This document shows positions 25,961 through 37,045 of a stretch of DNA of 64,000 nt, piece by piece. The stretch's first letter is position 1. Each line of letters opens with the position of its first letter. The DNA is from Sphagnum compactum (taxonomy: Eukaryota > Bryophyta > Sphagnopsida > Sphagnales), in NCBI GenBank assembly GCA_965153455.1, contig OZ234495.1:9792875-9856874 (forward strand), in the 5' to 3' direction. A model generated the notes under the pieces. The model ran no database searches. It was not told the DNA's origin and saw only the letters and a list, made by a program, of their open reading frames with translations. A program made the position numbers and the translations under genes.

Positions 25961-27366
25961 ATGTTTTATGTCCATTAACTATTTTCATTTCCAATTTTCA
26001 TAATAAGTATTACTGGTGGAGAAGAGAGAAAATTAGGTCTACCAAATTCATTTGTCTCCCTAACTATCCAAATCTTGGAATATCAAAATGCAAACAATCA
26101 TTTGTGAGAGGGAAAAAAAATAATAATATAAAAGATAGGATTGAAGGAGAGAAGACAAAAAATGCCACACACACATATAACTTAAAAAAATCAAGCACCA
26201 AAAGAAAAAAAAAAAGTTTCTCGAAACAAAAGTTTAAAATTATAAATAACCTTTAAGCTTCAAATATGTAACCTCAAAGCTCAACAAAAACTCAAGAACA
26301 AAAGTGTTTTAGAAAATGGTACCCATGCTTTGGCTTGGACCCCTTTATTCTTGGGGAGGCAATGGTTGCATGAAACCATCGTTGCAATCCCATTGGGTGC
26401 CATAAAGTAACCAAAACCCTAACTTTGGATGCCGTAGCCACTTTGGATGCTTCTAAAAACCTTAGATTTAAACTTCACTTAATATTCTAGACCCTGGCTA
26501 ATTAGAACCCTTAGATCGTAGCTTGAGAATTTGATTTGGTAAACTTTTTTGCCCCACTTGAGGTTCAACATTATGAAGGGATTCAAGGGAGCTAATTTTC
26601 AATGGTTGGTTCACAAATGAATGAGATTCAATTTGCCAAATATCTAACTGGGTATATTAAACCTAATGCCTAGCAATTTTCAACATGAGAACCAACTTGA
26701 AAACAAGTTTGATACCTAACACTTCCTGTAATACCCACCCACATTGTGGTTAAACTAGTGTTGTGCGATTCCTTGATTTTGGTTAATAGTCTCATGTTCT
26801 AGTTTTATTTTTTTTCTTAATTTTCTATAAATCATTGAACCTCTAATTATAATTTTCTGAATTCTTTTAGAATTGCAAAACCTTAGGTTTTAGTTTTTAG
26901 GAAACACTCATAATCAAAACAACCTTCAATTGTGGGGTTTTGAAATCTTTCCAAGAACTAGCAATTTCCACAAAAGAATCGAACAAATAACTATTGGTTT
27001 ACGGTAGATTCTTTGACTCAGGTTTTTATTTTTCTAAACCTTACTCAAGGGTCAAAATCAATTTTGTACTAGTATATATGGTGCAACTTGGGTATATGGT
27101 ATTGGTATCCATATTAATTTTGAAAAATTCGTTAGTTGGGTACGACTTGAGACAATACCGACCTTGTACCAACACCAGTTTAGTATGAAACCAAAGATAA
27201 TATTGAATACATACCTGGCTTATATCAATATCAATACCAAGTTTATACTTGCCATATACCAAGAAAAAATCAAGGTTGAATTTAATACTAGTACTAGATT
27301 AGTATGCTTTATTTTTTTAAATACCCGATTTGATGTAAGTTTTTGCATGATCAACCTAACCATCAT
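25961..27366. other. Gene-free stretch flanking the Copia insertion
   Basis: No exon supported. From about 27060 to 27300 the sequence repeats phrases such as TACCAATACC and ACTAGTACTAG. Similar phrases resume right after the Copia element (30890-30960), consistent with the element having landed in a pre-existing simple repeat. Confidence 0.5.
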
Positions 27367-27619
27367 TGTTGGTTTACCACACCCATATTTGGAAGTGTAG
27401 TTACTATAGACCTTTATTTAACCTAATGTTTATTAAAGACCTTTCGGTGCTTAATGCACTATCACTATATATGGTAGTTAAACATCCATGTGGTTGTTAG
27501 CACATTTACCATACTAGCTTGACACATGTAAATTTATTTAATATCTTACCTTTTGCTAAACCAACTTATATAAGGCAATGTGTTCGCCTTATTTTCTATT
27601 CGATCTTAATCAATTTACA
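27367..27619 (+). repeat. Copia 5' LTR
   Basis: 253 bp with TG...CA ends. A TATATAAGG box lies near 27570 and is the likely promoter core, as the same box is kept in the 3' LTR near 30817. A 4-bp TATA insertion near 27470 distinguishes it from the 3' copy. Confidence 0.93.
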
Positions 27620-27631
27620 TGGTATCAAAGC
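27620..27631 (+). promoter_or_regulatory. Copia primer-binding site (tRNA-Met type)
   Basis: TGGTATCAAAGC starts directly after the LTR end. Plant Copia elements usually carry TGGTATCAGAGC, complementary to the 3' end of initiator tRNA-Met; this copy has one change. Confidence 0.9.
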
Positions 27632-28029
27632 AAAGGCCCATGGGGTCCAAAGGGTAGTACTCGAAGGCTTCATGCTTTTAGGACTTTGTATGGTCAAGAT
27701 TCGTATGAATTTTTTAAAGGATACTGTATGGTCAAGGTCCTTAGTTCAAGTGTTTAATTTGATGCAAGTGCTAAGTGGTGCATGGTCATCACTAGTTATT
27801 TAGATTTATTGTTTTGTTTCTTACACTTGATTAGTCCAACAATATTTCTTTTCAATAAACACTTGAGGTAGTGCACTATCTAAAAAAGATAGGATTGCTC
27901 AATGGTTTGTTTGGGATGGAGCCTTCACTTTTTTTAAATAACGAATTGTAAGGTTCCTCAAACTATTCTATGCAATACCATTTTTAGTGGCTTCTCTTTT
28001 AGGTTCCAAGTATCTTGCAACCTTTACAA

Positions 28030-28620
28030 ATGATTTTTCTCGTAAAACTTGGATCTATATTTTCTAAAAGTGAAGCCTTGAAATTCTTAAGATTTTTAAA
28101 GCACAAACTGAAAATGAAATTGATCTTTGAGTCAAAGTTCTACATTTAAATACAGGAGGTGAATACCAATCTAAGGCATTCATTGAGTTTTGTGAAAAAA
28201 AAGGCATTAAGCAACAATTCATGCAAGCTAGAACACCACAACAAAATGGTGTTGTGGAATGGAAAAACCGCACACTCTTGGAAAGAGTTCGGACCATGAT
28301 TCTTTCCACAAACACAACCAATTTATTGGTGAACAAATCTCCAACCAAAGCTAATCCATAATTATTTTAGAAGAAAAACATTCAGGTACACAACCAAAAT
28401 TTTCATATATGCATGTGTTCAATTGCACTATCTTTGTTCACATAGCTAAAGAGGAGAGAAAAAAAACTACATTATAAGTCTTTGAATAGTCTTTTTATGG
28501 GGTACGATAACCATTCAAAGGCTTTCCAGTGTTATAATCCTACCACACGCAAGGTGATAGTTTATAGGGATGTAGACTTTGATGAAAAAAATGTTTTTAA
28601 AACCTTTGATCTTGTTAGAA
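28030..28620 (+). pseudogene. Copia integrase remnant
   Basis: Translation in shifting frames shows VLHLNTGGEYQSKAFIEFC, a decayed form of the integrase core around its second acidic residue, then ARTPQQNGVVEWKNRTLLER (the usual TPQQNGVAERKNR block), and MGYDNHSKAFQCYNPTTRKV followed by RDVDFDE near 28496-28590. Stops and frame shifts break the frame, so no active integrase is possible. Confidence 0.9.
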
Positions 28621-29029
28621 TAAGAGAGTCTCAAATATTACTTGATAAGGAACCACTTGGACATCTAAAACTTGTTGAGTCACTCAGTTTGAATTCCTCA
28701 AACTGGACACTTCCATCTAGCTCAATTGCAACTTTGGCTAAAATGTCAATGCCCCAACCTCCTTTAACTACTTTACATGTACACAATAATAATTGAAGAA
28801 CCCTTTGAACAAAGGAGTGGATCAATATCCTATTACTGTAACAAATACAAGATTAGAGCATTTGTTTGAGACACCAAAGTTTAAAGGAGGAAGAACGGAA
28901 CAAACAATACATTTGACGAAGCAGACATCGGATCAAGGTCATTCACGTGAAGATGAAGTTGTCTCTTTGAAGCCAATTCGAAAATTTGGAAGGGGTACTA
29001 ATCGGCCAAGTTGGTTGAATGACTTTGTT

Positions 29030-29770
29030 CATGTGGCTGAAATTCCAAAACCCATGACACTTTTAAAAGCTTCCAAATGTAAAAAATGGTGTATAACAAT
29101 GGAGTGTGAGATGAACATTGACAAAAACAAAACAAGTAGAGTCTTGTTGATTTGCCGTCAAGGAAATCTTTGATAAGTGTGAGATGGTGTTCAAGATGAA
29201 AGGAGTCGACAACATGCCCCCTACATACAAAAAATGTCTTGGTGTTCGTGGATGTGAATAACATGAAGGGATCAACAAAGATTTGCACCAATAGTCAAGT
29301 GGGGAACTGTAAAAACACTTATGGCTTTTATTGCACAATGTGAATGGAAACTTTATCATTTGGACGTGAAGATCACCTTTTTCAGTGGAAATCTACAAGA
29401 AAAAATCTTCATGGACCAACCATAAGGTTTTGTAGTTGTCGGACAAGAGTACAAAGTTTTGCAAACTTAGTTCAAGACATTGTACGAATTAAAGCAAGCA
29501 CCAAGGGCATGGTATGAGAAAATTTACTCATACATGAAGGAACAAGGTTTACAAGGAGTAGTGTAGGTCCTACAACTTGTACTATTCAATTCAAGATGGG
29601 AAACTATTAATCCTTGTTTTATACATTGACGACCTCTTGATCATTGGTGACCATCTTGAAAGAATTGAATTGCTTAAGTGTCAATTGCAAAAGAGGTTTG
29701 GAATTACGAATCTAAATGATATGTCCCATTACCTTATAATTGAATTTTTATACCTTTAAGAAGGAATTTT
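29030..29770 (+). pseudogene. Copia reverse transcriptase remnant
   Basis: Conserved RT blocks appear in order: KWCITMECEMN-like start near 29080, YHLDVKITFFSGNLQEKIFM at about 29350-29410, LYELKQAPRAWYEKI near 29490, and LILVLYIDDLLIIGD at 29608-29652, which holds the YxDD catalytic motif as YIDD. In-frame stops and missing bases interrupt the chain. Confidence 0.92.
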
Positions 29771-29984
29771 CATGACACAAAAAAACAACACAGTTAGGAC
29801 ATTGGAGCAGTTCAAAATGTCCAACTACAATCCAAGTTCCACACCAATGGTGGAAAAGATCAAATTATAAACAAACATGGATTTTCCACTTGTTGAACAA
29901 ATTGTAAGGAAGTTGTTGTACCTCACCAACATAAAATCGGACATAGCATATGCAATGGGAGTGGTCAATTGTTTCATGACACAA

Positions 29985-30585
29985 CCGTAAGTGCCACACC
30001 TTGAAGCAACAAAACACATATTACAATATCTTCGAGGAACAACTGACATGGGAATATTATTTAAGAAAAAAGGACAAACTAAAGTTACATGCTACACTGA
30101 TGTTGACTTGGCTAGAGATGCAAAAAGTTTGAGATCAACTGAGGGGTATGTTTTTCAACTTGGTGGCAATCCAATAACTTGGTGCAAGAAGAGACAACAA
30201 ATTGTTGTTCTTTCATCCATTAGATCAGAGTATAAGGCTTTCACAGAAGGGACCAAGGAATCTCTTTGGCTAAAAGGTCTCCTTTTGGAGCTTGGAGTTT
30301 TAGAAGATGAGCCCATAAAGCTCTGGTGTGACAACATAAGCAACATCAAAATAACATGAAATCCAATGTTTCATGCTATAATAAAACATATTGAGCCACA
30401 ACATCACTTTATTAGAGAGCAAATCCAATTATGAAATGTAGATTTGGCTCACATACCATCTAAAGATCAACATGCAAACATCTTAACCAAGGCTCTTGGA
30501 AGGGTCAAATTCGAAAGGTTGAGAGATAAACTTGGCATTGTATCTCTTAATAACTTGAAAAACAAAACTAGGATAGATCGAAAAT
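29985..30585 (+). pseudogene. Copia RNase H remnant
   Basis: From 29991 an open frame of 122 codons reads HLEATKHILQYLRGTTDMGI, then CYTDVDLARDAKSLRST and PITWCKKRQQIVVLSSIRSE, ending at a stop in the block that normally reads DNxSAIxLAKNP. The homologous sequence continues past it (IREQIQL, then ANILTKALGRVKFERLRDKL) up to 30540. This is the best preserved part of the element. Confidence 0.92.
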
Positions 30586-30619
30586 AGTATATTAGTTTAG
30601 CATGGATGTGAGGGGACAT

Positions 30620-30868
30620 TGTTGGTTTACCACACCCATCTTTGGAAGTGTAGTTATTGCAGGCCCTTATTTAGCTTAGTGTTTATTAAAGACCTTTCAA
30701 TGCTTAATGCATTGTCACTATGGTAGTTAAACATCCATGTGGTTATTAGCACATTTACCATACTAGTTTGACACGTGTTAATTTATCTAGCGTCTTACCC
30801 TTTGCTGAACCAACTTATATAAGGCAGTGCACTTGCCTTGTTTTCTATTTGATCCTAATCAATCTACA
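30620..30868 (+). repeat. Copia 3' LTR
   Basis: 249 bp, preceded by the purine-rich tract GTGAGGGGACA at 30608-30618, the likely start of plus-strand synthesis. It matches the 5' LTR throughout, with most differences being transitions. Confidence 0.93.
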
Positions 30869-30873
30869 ATCAC

Positions 30874-32985
30874 CTGCCAAGAAAAAAAAAACCCTAATAC
30901 CAAGACCAGTCTGTTATGTTCAAAAGTTGATACCAGTCCCACATTGGTCAAAACCAATTCTACATTTTTGAGAACCGGTGGTGAGGGGTGGAAAGTGGTT
31001 CTTTGATTTTTTTGGAGAACTGCCAGTCTAGGATCCATATAACTTACCCTTACCCATCGGTTCTTTCTTGGAAGAGGGGAGACTGGCCCAACACTGGTTT
31101 AAACTTTACACCTAAAATACATATCCAGGACTGAAGTTAAATGTTTTGCCAATCAAAAAGGAAAGTGGGGATGGACTGGCTCATCAGCCTGTTTTGTGCA
31201 TGTGGTAGGGTAGGTTCTCTCTATGGAGCTCTTGGTGCAAATGATGTTTGGTGACTTTGACACCCAACCCCACAGTCTTAATGCTTTAGTCTTTGATTTG
31301 GGTGTTTGGTGGATTATGAAATTAACTCTCAAAATGCCAGTCAGTCTGCTCTCCCACTTTTCTCTTCAGTTCTTGGGCAATCAGTGGAGACAAGTGACAA
31401 CCCAATCTTCCATGTTGACATTGCTGCTCCTTGCCACAACCCCCCCTACCTCCTTCGTTTTATCTTGTTTGACAATTGTAACTGCCTCATTGCTGCAAGC
31501 CATCAACAACCCAACCTTCCATGTTGACATTGTTGCTCCTTGGCCCACCCCTACTACCTCTTTCATTTTCTTCTGTTGTCAATTACTGCCTCATGGCCAC
31601 AACCCACCAACATTGACATTAGTTTTCCATCCCTCAACTTGGATTCTTTTCTCTTCTTTAGTACCAGCAGTATTTATAAGCATATTTGGCTGACCATGGC
31701 TCACTAGCACACGCCCACCTTCCCCTACATTCATTGAAGGTGACAAGGGCAAAGTGCTTGGTTTTCCACTTTTGAATAAAAGAATGTTAGTTTTCCTCTC
31801 TTTGGCACTCTTATGTGTATCCTCACCCCAGCAATATACCTCAAATTGGGTATCCATTATAACTTGTGGTTATGAACTCAAAGAGTTCGCCCTTTCAGAT
31901 ACACTTCACCTCTCCTGTTACTTGATAACTACAGTAGATCTAGAACAATTTTAATACCAGCAAAATTTCCTCCAGTTTCATCAGGCAATCCTGAATAGGC
32001 ACAGTCGTGAATACAAAATGTCTCTTCACATTGACAATATGATCACATTGTACCAAGGCAGCAATTATAGTTAGCTGTAGAGGATGGGCCTCATGAGCAA
32101 TCCGTGCAATAAAAATGTCTATGAAAACTTGGTGGCCGTAGGTACTTTTGCAAATGTACCCGACACTAATACAGTATAGCTTGCAACTCTCGTGTGCTAG
32201 GGTTCTTATGTATCAAGGTTGACTGCTTCTCAACAATGCATTATGGTCAGGCTTGGTTCCATCCCTGTTTTTCAATTAGAATTAGGAATGGAGTCAAGCT
32301 AATGACAGCAGAGTGGAGAGCTCCAGACTGTTTGTTCACATGGAGAGTCATAGTGAGCAACTGAATTGAAAAACAAAATGAGTAAGTTAACCTTAAAAGC
32401 AAAAGCCCGTGGGAGGTTGTTCTTGCTGGTGTTCATCTTTTGCAATCTGAGGGACAAGTTTTGTTGCATGCCAAATCTATAAGACAAGTCTATACTACCC
32501 CTCACATATCTGTGCTACCCTCATGTGAATTCTCTCTATCTCAACCCCTTCTTAGAGGATCTGCATGAGCCCTCTCAAAATCCTGTTTCACTTTAATTTC
32601 CTTATTTGAGACCAAGAACCCTTTCCACAGATTCAAGCAGTCACTTAACTGTAGATTAGTGCTTTCGTGTATTCACTCAAATTCACAGGAACAAATGAAA
32701 ATGGAATCAAACACGACTCTTATTAATATCAAACCACAAACAACAACCCTTTGGCATAACAAACCCAAAATACAGCCTTTCCATTATTTCCCAAGTCCAT
32801 TATGAGATTGCACACCCAGTGATTTGGCACCCTTTCCTCACAGTACATTGTTCTTCTTCTGTTTCCTTTGTACCTGTTCTGTTGGTTTGAAAACAAGATT
32901 CATGGAGATAAGAGATTGATTGATTCATCTTTTGAACCAACTGCTCAGCCATCATACTTCACTTGACATGGTCATCCACCATGTG
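30874..32985. other. Gene-free stretch with a tandem duplication
   Basis: Two units of about 109 bp starting at 31398 and 31507, plus a partial third at 31600, share CAACCCAA, TTCCATGTTGACATTG and CTGCCTCATTGC-type phrases. This creates the 156-codon frame at 31223-31693, which has no recognisable domain and is probably not a gene. Nothing else is supported up to 32985. Confidence 0.6.
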
Positions 32986-32989
32986 AGAC

Positions 32990-33420
32990 AACACACTCAA
33001 TTGGTTATCAGCTAGCTGATCTACCCAATGAAGACCATAATTAAATGGGAAGTATTTTGTGCTAACTTGAATACCCACATCTGTATCTGAACAACATGTG
33101 TGCCAGTTTTGTGTTCTAGTTCTACTACACTTGATATCAAACTTTGTTACTCAATCTCCCCACAATTGGTTTTTTAGTACAAACTTTGGCACCCCAGATC
33201 TACATATACTTTCCTCTTCAAGAAATCTCTTTAGAGTAGCAGCTCCATGATCCATCAATACCTTTAGCCGTATTCACAATCTCAAATAGTGGTCAATTGC
33301 CACTATAACATAGCTATTACCTACACTCATTTCACACAAAGGTCATGTTGTGTCAAATGCAGCTTTGGAAAATAGGTTGCAGATTTGTATGCTCTTCATT
33401 TCTTCTGTATCAAAATGGCT
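32990..33420 (-). pseudogene. Gypsy-type integrase fragment
   Basis: On the minus strand AAFDTT, a stop, then SVGNSYVIVAIDHYLR (about 33280-33365) and CRSGVPKFVLKNQLWG (about 33155-33225) correspond to the catalytic core of Ty3/Gypsy integrases (usual forms are D-GP...YVIVAIDHYT and FGVPKYVLTDNG). The flanks of the core have decayed beyond recognition and no LTRs were found nearby. Confidence 0.65.
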
Positions 33421-34748
33421 GTTTCAAGTTCTCTTGACAACTTGGGTCTAAACCCTAAATCCTAGGCCTGTGGTTGAGTCTAGGCCTATATTATGGAGGC
33501 ACGTGTGTGATGTGATTTGATTCTTTTTGTTAAAAAGAACATGGGCAAGCAACACTGTTTCATGGACTATGTGTTTCCAGCATATGTGTGTTGTATTTGT
33601 GCATGGTTCTATGTAGAGATTGTTGACAGAGAGTGAGGTGATACATAAGTCTCTTCACCTCTGAATAAGTCTCCTCTTCAATGGCAGTAGATTGAAAGGC
33701 TAATTTGGAATTGTCTGTGAACAACAACATTACATAGCTGAAGTATGTAGAGCAATAGGGATTGCATTAGATTGTTGTTGCATATGAGTTGAAATACAAA
33801 GGTAATCCTAATCTTCATGGGTCCCATCTTTTCATGCAAATGTCAGGTATTGTTGGCAGTCTTTTGCTTATTTGACTGTTGTACATTGATCAGACGTGTC
33901 TTGTAAAATTTCAAATATTACAAGAAACCAAGCATGCACATGCACATAGGATGAAGAAGGGAGCACAATGTGAGCACAACATCCCGTGCATCAAATGATG
34001 TCGGTGAAGAACCAAAGGTATTGACACATGCACCAAGTGTGGGATGGAAAATATTAGTGAGCAGTCATTAATACTCCCATCAGAGATCAGTTAGGACACT
34101 TTAGTCAAGCCACAAAGCTCACCATGGAAAGACAACGTAATGTTTAAATGTAAATTAGCAAGAATTTAGTGACTGGGGAGAATCCCCGAGATGTAGCCAA
34201 ATGTTCCATAGATGAGGGAGTGCAACTAGTGGCAATAGATTCTTCACTATCATATGCAGTACAAAGTTTCTTCAATCTTTTTTCTAGATCTTCTAGGTCA
34301 TATATTGCAAAAGTATGCAACTTACGTTCACCTCCATTGATTCAAGTCCAAGTTGTTTTTCGACACCAATTTCCAACTCTGTCATGGAACTTCTGCATTG
34401 CGATTCTGCCTGCCAGCAACATTATAGATCTTTCATAGGAAGAAGTGGCCTATGACATCTCCACTATCCAATCCAAGAACAAGTTTGCAGTGGCTCCTCA
34501 CATTCCCCACATTACAACGAACTCTGCAAGCACCACCAAGGCCATCCACAAAGAAGCATCAGGTTCATAAGGACAATGTTGTGATCAAATCTTCTGCTTT
34601 TTTGCAAGGATGTGATCAAGAAGACCAACTGTGCAAAGCATAATGTTTCACTGTTGTAGAAATTTTGTAAATCAAACACATGAATTCAGAGCAATGTAGG
34701 CTTTCCCCACTACATCCCTATGGCACAATTAGACAGAAGCAACATAAG
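33421..34748. other. Gene-free stretch
   Basis: No assignable exon. The open stretches at 34169-34438 and 34452-34643 have ordinary-looking composition but no motif I recognise; they could be remnants of a gene or retrotransposon. Confidence 0.4.
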
Positions 34749-34961
34749 TTACATTATTATGCACCCACTTTTGGTATACATATCGATGAGGTTGCTACGG
34801 ATGTAGACATTTGATTCACAGCCACTTTGTATGATCTGTGAAAGGATGAATCTGCCCTCTTGGAGTGCTTTGTAAGTTACCACAGGAATTGGGCACCCGA
34901 TGGGAGGCAGCATGTCTAGGATCATGCCCAAAGGTTTATTGTCAACACTATCAATATCCAC
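34749..34961 (-). pseudogene. PPR protein gene fragment
   Basis: The minus-strand frame contains ALQEGRFILSQIIQSGCESN followed by VYIRSNLIDMYTKSGCI. This is the typical linker and repeat of plant PLS-class pentatricopeptide repeat proteins (usual form ALxEGRxIHxxIIxxGxESDVxVxxxLIDMYAKCG). PPR proteins bind organellar RNA for editing, splicing or stability. Here only about one and a half repeats survive, without a start, neighbouring repeats or a C-terminal E/DYW part. It is therefore a gene relic. Confidence 0.7.
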
Positions 34962-36780
34962 ATGAGAGATCCATTTGGATAGACCAAGCCCAAGTAAGTG
35001 ACATCAATGTGATTGGCAAGTTGGTGAGAGAGACATATTCAGATATCAGAATGGATGGCAAATGTCTTCTTCCTTCAATATTTGTTTAGGGCAAAAGGGA
35101 AGCTTGACAAAGAAATGCTCTTATTTAGGAGCTTTTAAAGGCTTATTTAGGCTTCTATGTTGGGGAGTGCCCAATGTTCCAAAAACATCGGTGATGGGCC
35201 AATCAAATGGCTCCTTCTGGGAGAAAATAAAGACACTAACTGTGGTGTGGGTGCACCCCCTCACTAATGAAGAGAAGCATGAATACCTCTGAATAAGTAC
35301 CCCTAGTTTATAAGTATAGTTTATACATACATGGTTAACAAAACACAACCCCACTAGTGGCACTTCGTGTGAAAGGTGACTTTTGGGAACAGGTTCGCAT
35401 TGGTTGGCATCAAATAACCGACTCAACTCCTTCATTCTTTCTTCTTCCTTGGACCTTTCTTTCTTTGGTTTCTCTCCATGTCACTCCTGCCATTTAGTTG
35501 TGATTCTCCACACCTGATAAAAAACATCAGTGGTCTTTACCAATACCAAAACATTACCAAACACTAGAGTAAAAGATTGATTTTGTCCTTAGATTTTCAA
35601 TCCTAAATGAATTGGAGAGGATTTGGAGCCCAAGTGAGAGTTAGGTTGAGTTGAGCTTTTTTCTTCACCTAAAATATAAGCAAATCATAAGCAATTTGAC
35701 TTTGCTTATTACTCCAAACCAAGAATTTTGTTTTTTGCCACTTGCTCCTCAAACAAAGTCGTGCTTGTGTTATGGCTTGCTATTATTATTCAATTCGGGA
35801 ATTGATGAAAGGGGAGGGGAGGGGAGGGGGAAATCATATTGCACATCTCTAGCTTGCCTTCTCCATCCATTCATTGAAGAAGAAGATGGAAAAGTTTCCA
35901 TACACAATGTGCATCTTTGTTGTTGTGGTAATGTGCATGTATTGTCGCTCAAAGTGTGCACCAAAGTCTCCATAGTGTGTGCAGAAAATTAAGGCGCTGA
36001 AAAGAAGTAAAAGCATTGCGCATATGCTGATCCAATAAGGGGGAAGCATCATTCTTGTTGCAAGAATTAAGACTCTCACAACAAAAGTACAGTTTTAGCA
36101 TGTCCGAGTGAGAATGGCACTGGTTGGCATGGGCTTACTGCACATTCAACAGGTGGACTGGAGTGCAGTCCCTTTAGTTGCTAATCAAAGCTACAAAGCC
36201 ATGGCAAGGGTACATGGCTATTGTCATGAGCATATATCAGATGTGATCCTCACCCTCAAGCCGTTGGAAGGCCCGTCTTTGTGTTATAGGTTGCTCCATT
36301 GGCATGTTTTGAGACAATTTAAATTATTGGACACTCAAGTGAGCAAACGAGTGGGATTTGAGCAAATGATTGGATTCCAAATGCACAAATCCCTTAGAAA
36401 TTCCGCTCAAGAAATGTGAAGACATGGATGGATCCTTCAATCAGGTGATAATTGCATATGTAGCTCGTCCAAGGCTCTTTGATGAATTATTTGCTCATCA
36501 GATTGCAGATGATGCTGTTCAGATGTTCTGGGAGGTGCAAGAACTGGCTCAACTTGATGGTCTTGAGAAATCTATCAAAATCAATTCACAAAGATATAAT
36601 AGTTTCATTTCACATACCTTTTCATTGCATACGTGAAGCTTTACAAAAAGGAGTCTGGTGTCACTGTGGCATGTTTGATGAGTGCTAATCTCACCGCACA
36701 TAGATGTGTACTAGAAATGTGGTGATTTTCTTGATCTTTTTATTTCTTTTAAAATAGATTTTTTGGCAATATTCTTTCAA
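34962..36780. other. Gene-free stretch with unassigned open frames
   Basis: It contains copy 2 of the dispersed repeat (35150-35225). Two overlapping plus-strand frames, 36108-36419 (103 codons) and 36370-36636 (88 codons), have normal amino-acid composition but no motif I can name. They may be decayed PPR or retrotransposon sequence. A (GGGGA)n-like run lies near 35812-35830. Confidence 0.4.
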
Positions 36781-36782
36781 AA

Positions 36783-37045
36783 GCACTGCCTTAATTTTTC
36801 CTTTGTATTTTCAGCTCCCTTACCTGCATGAAGAAACCTGTTTTCAGCAAGCGGGATCTTCTGTAGTGGAAGGGTACCAGCCAGGCTGTACTGGGATCTT
36901 CTGATCAGCCAACGGTTACCAGCCAGCCTGTCGCCATTTCTAAAATGTGGAAAAAATCCCAGCTCTGCTTTAAGTAGGAAAAGGACCTGAGTACAGGCCC
37001 TTCTGTGATTTTTGACCTGTTCCCTTGGCCTACCGGCCTCGAGCA
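36783..37045 (-). repeat. Long inverted repeat pair, right arm
   Basis: The reverse complement of this segment matches 16684-16928. It keeps the CAG/GTAAGGGAGCTG splice-donor-like block, the doubled CTGGCTGGTA phrase and the AAAGCAGAGCTGGGA block. Relative to the left arm it has small insertions around the first CTGGCTGGTA. Confidence 0.75.

Larger units (their letters stand above)
27367..30868 (+). mobile_element. Non-autonomous (deleted) Ty1/Copia retrotransposon
   Basis: Two direct LTRs (27367-27619 and 30620-30868) begin TGTTGG and end TACA. The flanks ATCAT (27362-27366) and ATCAC (30869-30873) form a 5-bp target duplication with one mismatch. A primer-binding site follows the 5' LTR and a purine tract precedes the 3' LTR. 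The order integrase, reverse transcriptase, RNase H on the plus strand is that of Copia. Only about 400 bp separate the primer site from integrase sequence, so gag and protease are missing. All frames are interrupted. The LTRs differ at about 30 of 249 aligned positions by eye, so the insertion is old. Confidence 0.93.

Noticed and set aside
28482-29173. Separate small genes
   Set aside because: They are pieces of the broken Copia polyprotein between its two LTRs.
31223-31693. 156-codon open frame
   Set aside because: It is generated by a 109-bp tandem duplication; the product is low-complexity and hydrophobic without a known domain.
36108-36636. Possible gene exons of 103 and 88 codons
   Set aside because: No domain, no convincing splice partners and an in-frame break between them; kept only as an unassigned stretch.
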